Origin: Sphingobacterium griseoflavum
GTDB lineage: Bacteria; Bacteroidota; Bacteroidia; Sphingobacteriales; Sphingobacteriaceae
Direction of reading: 5' to 3'
DNA length: 64,000 nucleotides
NCBI RefSeq assembly: GCF_014653155.1
Contig: NZ_BNAF01000003.1
Location: 248,001 to 312,000 of the forward strand
Below the pieces are notes generated by a model, which saw nothing but the letters and a program-made list of their open reading frames with translations, ran no database searches and was not told where the DNA came from. This document shows, one piece after another, positions 45,009 to 51,974 of this stretch. The position numbers were made by a program, and so were the translations under genes. The first letter of the stretch is position 1. The number at the start of each line of letters is the position of its first letter.

Positions 45009-45623
45009 ATGGATGCCTACTTGGAAGAGACGTGTGATGCAGAAAATGCTTTGTTGAAGCGCATACATAGGGAAACCTTTTTACGCGAGACGATGCCGCA
45101 TATGTTATCCGGCCATTTCCAAGGGAGGGTGTTGGCGATGTTGGCGCAATTGGTTCGCCCGAAGCAGGTTTTGGAAATCGGAACGTTTACCGGCTATGCG
45201 ACACTCTGCTTGGCGGAAGGCTTGGCAAGCGACGGAACCATTTACACGATAGACGTCAATGAGGAGTTGCAGGAACGCGTTAAGGGGTATTTCGATGCAT
45301 CCCCTTTTGCGGGCCAAATAAAATACCATATTGGTGATGCGGCCGATGTCATTTCGCAAATTGAAGGTGAATTTGATCTGGTGTTTATTGACGCGGATAA
45401 AAAGAACAACCTTTTTTACTATCAAACGTTAATTGATCGTGTTCCACGTGGAGGATTAATTTTAATTGATAATGTGTTGTGGAAGGGAAAGGTGTTGATG
45501 GATAATCCAGATGCGCAAACGCAGCGTGTGTTGGAATTAAATAATATTTTGGCAAGTGACGATCGCGTTGAAAAATTAATCTTGCCGATTAGAGATGGGC
45601 TTTTTGTATTACGCAAAAAGTGA
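45009..45623 (+). CDS. SAM-dependent O-methyltransferase, class I
   Basis: 204 residues from the ATG at 45009 (MDAYLEETCDAENALLKRI). An in-frame ATG at 44988 exists but coincides with the predicted transcription start; the later ATG gives a normal leader. COMT-like fold: VLEIGTFTGYATLCLAEGL (SAM motif I), YTIDVNEEL, FDLVFIDADKKNNLFYY (metal-binding Asp), LILIDNVLWKGKVLM. Family members methylate catechols and similar small molecules with Mg2+. A 14/16 parS-like 16-mer lies in the coding sequence at 45440-45455. Confidence 0.88.
   Translation: MDAYLEETCDAENALLKRIHRETFLRETMPHMLSGHFQGRVLAMLAQLVRPKQVLEIGTFTGYATLCLAEGLASDGTIYTIDVNEELQERVKGYFDASPFAGQIKYHIGDAADVISQIEGEFDLVFIDADKKNNLFYYQTLIDRVPRGGLILIDNVLWKGKVLMDNPDAQTQRVLELNNILASDDRVEKLILPIRDGLFVLRKK
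45440..45455. promoter_or_regulatory. parS-like 16-mer inside the O-methyltransferase gene
   Basis: TGTTCCACGTGGAGGA: 14 of 16 against TGTTYCACGTGRAACA. It encodes VPRGG, a conserved turn in the enzyme, so selection on protein may explain part of the match. Confidence 0.3.
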
Positions 45624-45645
45624 TTGTTGAACTAAAAGCAAATCT

Positions 45646-46380
45646 ATGCAAAAGACAGGTATCGGTAAGTGCATCCTTGTGCTACTGATGTTTGTGTTTA
45701 CTGTCAAGACGACAATTGCACAAAAATTTTCGCCGAGTAGCTATATCGCTGAGCACAAAAATATCGCACAGCAGCTCATGATCGAGACCGGGGTTCCCGC
45801 GTCGGTTATTCTTGCAGTTGCCATTCACGAAAGTGCCTATGGAAACAGCAAGATAGCCCAACACCTAAATAACCACTTTGGTATCAAAGGAAAAAATAGT
45901 AGCCGTACCATCCGTTCTGCTTATAAGGGATACAGTTCTGTACGAGAATCCTATCTAGATTTTATCAGTTTCTTGAAGAGAAGGCGATCGACCAGCAGCC
46001 TGTTCGATGATTATGGCCAAGAAGACTATAAGAGTTGGGTCAAGGGAATAGGTCGCTCGGGTTATTCTACGACAGGAACTTGGTCAGCGAAAATATTGGC
46101 GACGATCAACCGGTACAATTTGGACGAATATGATCAGCAGTCTACGCCACTGCCCGCCGTGCTCGCAGAAAGCACCCATAAGTCCGCCGATGTACTACTA
46201 AATGAGATGGAGAAAAACGAATCCGCTCCTACATTTCATGCCGCCCAAACCCATATCGTGCGGAAAGGTGAAACCCTATCATCTGTGGCTAAGCGCTACG
46301 ATACTTCTATCGAAGCATTAAAAAAACGAAATAACCTCCAATCTTCCAGACTATCCATTGGCCAACGTTTATTGCTTTAA
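45646..46380 (+). CDS. Glucosaminidase-LysM peptidoglycan hydrolase
   Basis: 244 residues: signal peptide (about 1-25, KTTIAQ), a FlgJ/LytD-like glucosaminidase domain (about 30-160) with VAIHESAYGNSKIAQHLNNHFGIKG (catalytic-type Glu in HES), and a C-terminal LysM motif (about 200-244, HIVRKGETLSSVAKRYD). It hydrolyses the glycan strand of peptidoglycan and binds it through LysM. The next gene encodes the same domain order and starts at the very next base, so the two are a tandem duplication in one operon. Confidence 0.9.
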   Translation: MQKTGIGKCILVLLMFVFTVKTTIAQKFSPSSYIAEHKNIAQQLMIETGVPASVILAVAIHESAYGNSKIAQHLNNHFGIKGKNSSRTIRSAYKGYSSVRESYLDFISFLKRRRSTSSLFDDYGQEDYKSWVKGIGRSGYSTTGTWSAKILATINRYNLDEYDQQSTPLPAVLAESTHKSADVLLNEMEKNESAPTFHAAQTHIVRKGETLSSVAKRYDTSIEALKKRNNLQSSRLSIGQRLLL

Positions 46381-47232
46381 ATGAAAAGAAACTGTTTTTT
46401 CCCTTTTCTCTTGCTGTTTATGCTCGTTTTTGGCGCCTGTTCTTCTCAAAGGTCTAAAGTGTTACAGTCGCCATCGACTTCTTCAAAACCACGTACAGGC
46501 ACCTTTGGCTCCATTCCGAACCGTAAGGGAAGCGTTTCGACATCGGGCACAGATTATATTGCGCGCTATAAAGATATTGCTATCGCTGAGATGAATCAGT
46601 TCGGCATTCCAGCGAGTATTAAGCTAGCGCAGGCACTGCTTGAGTCGGGCAATGGGAACAGTTATTTGGCGAAAGAGGCGAATAACCATTTCGGCATAAA
46701 GTGTGGGGGTATTTGGAGCGGCAGGTCGGTCAGCAGGCCGGATGACAATCCCAACGACTGTTTTCGTGTGTACGATAACCCCGAGCAATCCTTTAAAGAC
46801 CACAGCCAGTTTTTACTTCGCAAGCGATACGAAAAGCTATTTATGTTGAACAAGGACGACTATCGCGGCTGGGCGAAAGGTTTGAAGGAAGCCGGCTATG
46901 CAACAAACCCGCGCTATCCCGATCTGTTGATCGATTTAATCGAACGCTACGAACTGTACCAGTACGATCGTGCGGAGCGCTCCTATGTCGCGAAAGAGCA
47001 GCGCGAAGTGAAGGTCGAGGAAATTATCGAAGAAAAAGCCGCCGTAGAGCCTGAAGCAACAACGGAAGAAATAAAAACGGCAGTTGCTATGGTTATCCAT
47101 GAAGTCAAAGCAACGGATACGCTATTCAGCATTAGCAAACGATATAACGTATCTGTCGAGCAATTGAAGCAGTTGAACGGGCTGGAATCTGACAACCTTT
47201 CTATAGGACAGCTTTTGGTCATCACCAAGTAA
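46381..47232 (+). CDS. Glucosaminidase-LysM lipoprotein
   Basis: 283 residues: lipoprotein signal with lipobox FGAC (Cys20), a Ser/Thr-rich linker, glucosaminidase domain with AQALLESGNGNSYLAKEANNHFGIKC (Glu in LES), a Glu-rich linker (about 205-235), and a C-terminal LysM (HEVKATDTLFSISKRYN). Same architecture as the upstream gene, which is secreted while this copy is predicted to be lipid-anchored. It begins immediately after the upstream stop codon. Probably works in cell separation or turnover. Confidence 0.9.
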   Translation: MKRNCFFPFLLLFMLVFGACSSQRSKVLQSPSTSSKPRTGTFGSIPNRKGSVSTSGTDYIARYKDIAIAEMNQFGIPASIKLAQALLESGNGNSYLAKEANNHFGIKCGGIWSGRSVSRPDDNPNDCFRVYDNPEQSFKDHSQFLLRKRYEKLFMLNKDDYRGWAKGLKEAGYATNPRYPDLLIDLIERYELYQYDRAERSYVAKEQREVKVEEIIEEKAAVEPEATTEEIKTAVAMVIHEVKATDTLFSISKRYNVSVEQLKQLNGLESDNLSIGQLLVITK

Positions 47233-47290
47233 AAGCATAAAAGGTGTTAAAAAATGAAAACCTAAAAATCTTTCCAGTAGTTTTATAAGC

Positions 47291-48052
47291 GTGGAAATCA
47301 TAAAGCATATACTGTTTACTTTCCTCATTTCTTTTTTTTCTTTTTACAGTTACGCACAGATAAAGCCTGTTCAGGGCATCGTTTTTGATAAGGATACGAA
47401 TCAACGGATTGGAAAGGTGTTTATAAAGAATGAAAAAACGAAAGAGAATACCTTTAATAATTTGAGGGGCGAATTTGACTTGAACGTTGCTTTAGGTGAT
47501 ATGGTCGTCACGACAAAGGAAGGTTTTTTTACAGATACCATCCGATATACAGGGCAGCAGGTACTTATGATTTATCTAAAGCGCTCATCGATTTACATTC
47601 CGGAGGTCAATGTCGTAGCTCGCCGATCGCCGGAAGAGGTACTGAAGCAGCGGCAAGAAGACTTTAGCAAGGCCTTTAAGCTGGCTGATCCGGGATCCAT
47701 ATTCAGTGTTGGCCCAACTGGAGCAGGCTTAAGCATAGGATCTATTTACAATATGCTTAGCCGGGAGGGAAAGAACGCAAGAAGACTCACCAGCCTTATT
47801 AGACAAGAATATGAAGAAAACGTGATCGATTCGAAATTTACGCCCGATTTAGTATCCAATTTGACCGGGCTTTCGGGACAAAAGCTAAATAATTTTATGC
47901 GCAATTACAGACCGACCTATTACTTTGTTTCCGTAGCTTCGCCTTACGAACTTTCCGCCTATATACGCAGCAAGTATGAAATATTTAAATTAAATCCTAA
48001 CTTGCGCTTTTTACCAACGTTGCCTGACATTAATTTAGAAGTTAATAATTAA
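47291..48052 (+). CDS. Carboxypeptidase-regulatory-like envelope protein
   Basis: 253 residues. The frame opens with GTG at 47291 (MEIIKHILFTFLISFF when initiated), the only good start ahead of the signal peptide, which ends SYAQ. The mature N-terminus PVQGIVFDKDTNQRIGKVFIKN is a CarboxypepD_reg-like/CNA-B beta-sandwich (about 25-110). The remainder (RRSPEEVLKQRQEDFSKAF onward) is a helical domain conserved in Bacteroidota. Function unknown; periplasmic by signal. It lies 58 nt after the glucosaminidase and 4 nt before the DUF3078 gene. Confidence 0.78.
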   Translation: MEIIKHILFTFLISFFSFYSYAQIKPVQGIVFDKDTNQRIGKVFIKNEKTKENTFNNLRGEFDLNVALGDMVVTTKEGFFTDTIRYTGQQVLMIYLKRSSIYIPEVNVVARRSPEEVLKQRQEDFSKAFKLADPGSIFSVGPTGAGLSIGSIYNMLSREGKNARRLTSLIRQEYEENVIDSKFTPDLVSNLTGLSGQKLNNFMRNYRPTYYFVSVASPYELSAYIRSKYEIFKLNPNLRFLPTLPDINLEVNN

Positions 48053-48056
48053 GAAG

Positions 48057-49064
48057 ATGATGTTTAACAGAATCAAATTACTTTTAGTAGTTCTTACGCT
48101 TTTGGCTAGCCAATGGGGCTTTGCACAAATAGATTTGAAAAGACTTCGTGCAAAACCGGATACCAGCTATGTGGAAGCGCCGAAATCTCCCGTTTCGAAT
48201 ATCAATCAAGTGATTGTGCCGATTCCCAAGTTGGGATTAGAAGTCGACTATTGGAAGCATTGGACGAAGCTAGGGTTGAACCTCAATCAGGCGTATTTTA
48301 ATAAACACTGGAATACCGGTGGTGTCAACTCCATCGCTATTTTGGGAACCGGATGGCATAAGTCGGAATACAATAAAAATAATCTCAACTTCACAACGGA
48401 GTTAGACTTACGTTACGGAAGAATCCAAAATGATTTTTTGGATAGAGAAGCGAACACGCTTTCCAAAAAAAATATTGACCGCATATTTTGGGATAATAAA
48501 TTCGCCTATAAACTTTCCCAAGCTTGGGCTTTGTACTTTTCCTTTACGTTTGAATCGCAATTTGATGCGGGGAATACGTATGGGCGAGACAGTCTTAATC
48601 GGGAATTCATTACCGGAAGAGAATCGAATTTCATGGCACCAGGATATTTCACGGAATCCTTCGGTTTGGAATATAAGCCAGACAATACATTTTCTTTACG
48701 TTTAGGTACAGGTACGGCCCGTCAGACTTTAGTCCGTGATGAAGAAGTTACGCGTAGGTTTCCAACTCGGTATGGGATGGAAGAGGGAAAGACATTTAGA
48801 AATGACTTAGCCTTCCAGCTTACGGCCAACTTGGATAGAAATCTATCGAAAAACCTGCATTTGAAATCTAGGTACAATATGTTTGCAGATTATACCGATT
48901 TGGGTGACCCTGCGCATCGACTAGACGCAGTTTTAACGGCGAAGGTTACCAGTTTGGTGAATGTTTCCTTGACGGGTATCATCGTGTACAACTCGTTGGA
49001 GCAGCCGGGCGTCCAAGTGAGTCAGGCACTAGCATTAGGGATTTTATACAGCCTACCTCGATAA
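48057..49064 (+). CDS. DUF3078 outer-membrane-like beta-barrel protein
   Basis: 335 residues with a signal peptide (cleavage near WGFAQ). Repeated amphipathic beta-strands end in aromatic residues: WHKSEYNKNNLNFTTELDLRYGRIQND, FAYKLSQAWALYFSFTFESQFD, FGLEYKPDNTFSLRLGTG, LKSRYNMFADYTDL. NYWKHWTKLGLNLNQAYFNKHWNTGGVNS-type segments are the DUF3078 hallmark. Predicted outer-membrane barrel of unknown cargo. Two in-frame ATGs (48057 and 48060) are adjacent. Coupled to the upstream gene. Confidence 0.82.
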   Translation: MMFNRIKLLLVVLTLLASQWGFAQIDLKRLRAKPDTSYVEAPKSPVSNINQVIVPIPKLGLEVDYWKHWTKLGLNLNQAYFNKHWNTGGVNSIAILGTGWHKSEYNKNNLNFTTELDLRYGRIQNDFLDREANTLSKKNIDRIFWDNKFAYKLSQAWALYFSFTFESQFDAGNTYGRDSLNREFITGRESNFMAPGYFTESFGLEYKPDNTFSLRLGTGTARQTLVRDEEVTRRFPTRYGMEEGKTFRNDLAFQLTANLDRNLSKNLHLKSRYNMFADYTDLGDPAHRLDAVLTAKVTSLVNVSLTGIIVYNSLEQPGVQVSQALALGILYSLPR

Positions 49065-49076
49065 CATCGCGCAAAC

Positions 49077-49979
49077 TTGAACAAACGGTTACTTTTATTT
49101 CCCCTATTGGGGCTGTTTATCGCTTGTAGCACACCTAAGCGTAGGGTGTTGCAGGCAACCAATGCGCCCATTATTCGAACGGATACGCTTAAGATCAGCA
49201 TAGACTCTACCCTGCTTCCTAGCTTGGGCGAGGCTGCCGTGACCGAGGCGCAGGCCGAAGCTATTCCGCCGATCATGACGACAGAAGATCGCGTGCAGCT
49301 GTTGATGCGCGCGGGAATCAACAAAAGTGCCGATTGGACCGAAGCCATACATTACGACATCCGCAAGCCAAACTTCGTCGTTATACACCATACGGCGCAG
49401 CACAGCATTAACCAAACCATCCGTACCTTTCAGTTGCAGCATACCAAAGTGTCTGCACACTATGTCATCGGAAAAGATGGGCGTGTTGTCCAGATGCTTA
49501 ACGACTATCTTCGCTCCTGGCATGCTGGAAAATCCAAATGGGGAAATATCACGGATATGAATTCGGTATCTTTGGGCATCGAGCTTGATAACAATGGTCG
49601 AGAGCCCTTTGCGGAAGCCCAGATTCAATCCCTTCTCGTGTTGTTGGATTCCCTGAAAACTAAATATCAAATCCCTTTTACCAACTTTATCGGGCATGCT
49701 GATATTGCTCCAACCCGAAAGGATGATCCCAGTTTATTCTTCCCGTGGAAACGACTGGCCGATCGCGGCTTCGGGGTATGGTACGATGAATCCAATCTAG
49801 CGGCGCCTCCAGTGACTTTTAATGAGGTGGATGCTTTACGTATTATCGGTTACGATGTAACAAATTTGCGAGCAGCCATTATTGCCTTCAAACGGAAATT
49901 TATCGTGACCGATGTAAGCGAAGTGCTGACAGACTATGATAGACGCGTTCTTTTCAATTTATACCGACGGTATTTTTGA
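49077..49979 (+). CDS. N-acetylmuramoyl-L-alanine amidase lipoprotein (Amidase_2)
   Basis: 300 residues, TTG start. The DUF3078 stop codon is in the same frame 12 nt upstream, so the TTG at 49077 is the only start that keeps the lipoprotein signal (lipobox LFIAC). The amidase domain shows the zinc ligands and core: VVIHHTAQHSINQTIRTFQ, HTKVSAHYVIGKDGRVVQML, RSWHAGKSKWG, SVSLGIELDNNG and FIGHADIAPTRKDDPS. It cleaves stem peptides from MurNAc. Completes a five-gene peptidoglycan/envelope operon from 45646. Convergent with the symporter gene, 21-nt overlap. Confidence 0.92.
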   Translation: MNKRLLLFPLLGLFIACSTPKRRVLQATNAPIIRTDTLKISIDSTLLPSLGEAAVTEAQAEAIPPIMTTEDRVQLLMRAGINKSADWTEAIHYDIRKPNFVVIHHTAQHSINQTIRTFQLQHTKVSAHYVIGKDGRVVQMLNDYLRSWHAGKSKWGNITDMNSVSLGIELDNNGREPFAEAQIQSLLVLLDSLKTKYQIPFTNFIGHADIAPTRKDDPSLFFPWKRLADRGFGVWYDESNLAAPPVTFNEVDALRIIGYDVTNLRAAIIAFKRKFIVTDVSEVLTDYDRRVLFNLYRRYF

Positions 49980-51656
49980 TTTGAGCAGGGATTGGCCAAT
50001 TAGTCCCAACAGAATCACCGAAAAGCATCCAACGAGATTTAGCCATAGGTAGGCCATGATATCTGCCTTCCAAATCGCGCATACAAGAATTTCAGACAGT
50101 ATCGCCGCGATAAAAACAGCTCTGCCCTTGACCCGCTTGATATAGAATGCGACGATGAAGATGCCCAGTATAGTTCCATAAAACAAGGATCCCAAAATAT
50201 TGACGGCCTCGAGAAGGTTTCCTAGCCGACTGGCATATAATGCAACAGCAAGGCTAATCAATCCCCAACCAAGTGTAAATATCCTAGAGGCGTTTAGGTA
50301 GCCCCTATCACTTCCTTTCTTGTTAATGAAACGCTTATAGATGTCGATAACCGTAGTAGATGAGAGCGAATTGATCGCACTGGCCGTTGCACCCATAGAA
50401 GCTAAAAAGATGACGGCGATTAAAAGTCCGATTAGACCTGTAGGAAAAACGGAGGTAACGAAAGAAAGAAAGATGTAATTGTTGTCGTTTAGATCCGCCT
50501 TTTCATCGTTCGTTTTCAGTACTTGTTCGACTTCTGCACGCAAGGCTTTGTCTTGCTCTCCATACTTTTCCAGATCTCTGCGAACGGCGGTTACCTGGTT
50601 TTCGTCTTTTTCCTGCAGCGCGCGAACCAGCTGATTGACTGCTTGCTTCTTTTTATCGGATACGGCCTCATGACGCATGATAATGGCGTCATATGTCTCG
50701 CGGTATTCGCTTTGCTGGACCTTATCCACCTCTACCCTATTAAAAAACAAGGGTGCCGTATGGAATTGATAATACGTGAAAACGAGTACGCCAATCAAAA
50801 GGATGCAAAATTGCATGGGAATTTTCAACAGGCCGTTCATGAGTAGTCCCAAGCGAGAGTCTCGTACGGACGAACCAGTTAGATATCGGCCAACCTGACT
50901 TTGATCGGTGCCGAAATAGGACAGCTGAAGGAAGAATCCGCCGATTAATCCTGTCCATACTGTATATTGGTTATCTAGATCCCAGCTCCAGTCAATAGCA
51001 TTTGTTTTTCCAGATTTACCGGCGATATGAAGGGCTTCTGTGAATCCAATTTCTGCCGGCAGCAAATGCACCACCATAAATCCTGCGGCCAGAAGGGAGG
51101 CGAATATAATCCCCATTTGAAGAAGCTGCGTATAGGAAACAGCCTTAGTACCGCCCCAAACCGTGTATAAGATAACGGCCGAGCCGATGATCAACGTGGT
51201 ATAGGTAACGTCAAGACTTAATATACTGGATAGAATGATAGCGGGTGCAAATATGGTGATCCCTGTGGATACCCCCCGTTGTATAAGAAATAGCGATGCG
51301 GTTAAGATCCGCGTATTGACATCAAATCGCCTTTCTAAAAACTCGTAGGCCGTGTAAACCTTCAACTTGTGAAAAATGGGCACAAAAGTGATGCAAAGAA
51401 CAATCATGGCTAAAGGTAAGCCGAAATAGAACTGGACGAAACTCATTCCAGAACTGTAGGCCAGTCCGGGGGCAGAAAGAAAAGTAATGGCACTGGCCTG
51501 TGTGGCCATAACGGAAAGGCCCACATTATACCAAGGTAGCTGCCGATCGCCAACCAGGTATCCCTCGATATTTTTAATTCCCCTACTCCTATACATCCCA
51601 TACGCGATGATCAGGAGCAACGTTAGAAAGAGTACAACCCAGTCGACCGTACTCAT
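49959..51656 (-). CDS. Sodium:solute symporter (SSS family)
   Basis: 565 residues from the ATG at 51656 (MSTVDWVVLFLTLLLIIAYG). About 13 transmembrane segments with the SSS landmark GLSVMATQASAITFLSAPGLAYSSG, LLQRGVSTG-like region and a late SSTTVIDIYKRF. An unusual feature is a highly charged insert of roughly 90 residues in the middle (VEVDKVQQSEYRETYD to DEKADLNDNNY), predicted coiled and likely outside the membrane. The substrate is unknown. It is on the same strand, 105 nt downstream of the small membrane protein gene and 318 nt from the PIG-L gene, suggesting uptake of a substrate related to PIG-L action. Confidence 0.88.
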   Translation of the reverse strand: MSTVDWVVLFLTLLLIIAYGMYRSRGIKNIEGYLVGDRQLPWYNVGLSVMATQASAITFLSAPGLAYSSGMSFVQFYFGLPLAMIVLCITFVPIFHKLKVYTAYEFLERRFDVNTRILTASLFLIQRGVSTGITIFAPAIILSSILSLDVTYTTLIIGSAVILYTVWGGTKAVSYTQLLQMGIIFASLLAAGFMVVHLLPAEIGFTEALHIAGKSGKTNAIDWSWDLDNQYTVWTGLIGGFFLQLSYFGTDQSQVGRYLTGSSVRDSRLGLLMNGLLKIPMQFCILLIGVLVFTYYQFHTAPLFFNRVEVDKVQQSEYRETYDAIIMRHEAVSDKKKQAVNQLVRALQEKDENQVTAVRRDLEKYGEQDKALRAEVEQVLKTNDEKADLNDNNYIFLSFVTSVFPTGLIGLLIAVIFLASMGATASAINSLSSTTVIDIYKRFINKKGSDRGYLNASRIFTLGWGLISLAVALYASRLGNLLEAVNILGSLFYGTILGIFIVAFYIKRVKGRAVFIAAILSEILVCAIWKADIMAYLWLNLVGCFSVILLGLIGQSLLKSKIPSV

Positions 51657-51761
51657 GAAAAAAATGCAGTAAACCAATACATGCACAAAATGCAGGCGAC
51701 AAGCCATATACATACCAGTATATAAAACTGTCGCCAGCTTTTTACCCGGGGAGGTAAACCG

Positions 51762-51959
51762 TTATCGATCACTGGGTTTTTCGGGTAACAATACGCTAAT
51801 AAAGAAGATAGCGAAGATCAGACCAATAACGGCCCCGGCAATGAAGCCTAAAAATGTCCCGCTAACAACAATAGAAATTAAAGCGCCAAAGATTGTTCCA
51901 ACCAATAGTATAATGCTTTTTGCATCTATCGTGTCGTTCTTTTCTACGTGATTTTCCAT
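51762..51959 (-). CDS. Small two-helix membrane protein
   Basis: 65 residues with two hydrophobic segments rich in Gly/Ala (ILLVGTIFGALISIVV and FLGFIAGAVIGLIFAIFFISVL) and a charged N-terminus. No family recognised; the GTIFGAL and GFIAGAVIG glycine zippers suggest helix packing. It starts 15 nt after the end of the PIG-L gene and sits between it and the SSS symporter, so it may be an accessory of either. Confidence 0.65.
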   Translation of the reverse strand: MENHVEKNDTIDAKSIILLVGTIFGALISIVVSGTFLGFIAGAVIGLIFAIFFISVLLPEKPSDR

Positions 51960-51974
51960 GATGAAATATATATG

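Noticed and set aside
49104..49697. 197-codon ORF antisense to the amidase gene.
   Set aside because: Shadow of the well-supported Amidase_2 gene; its translation has no fold-like pattern.
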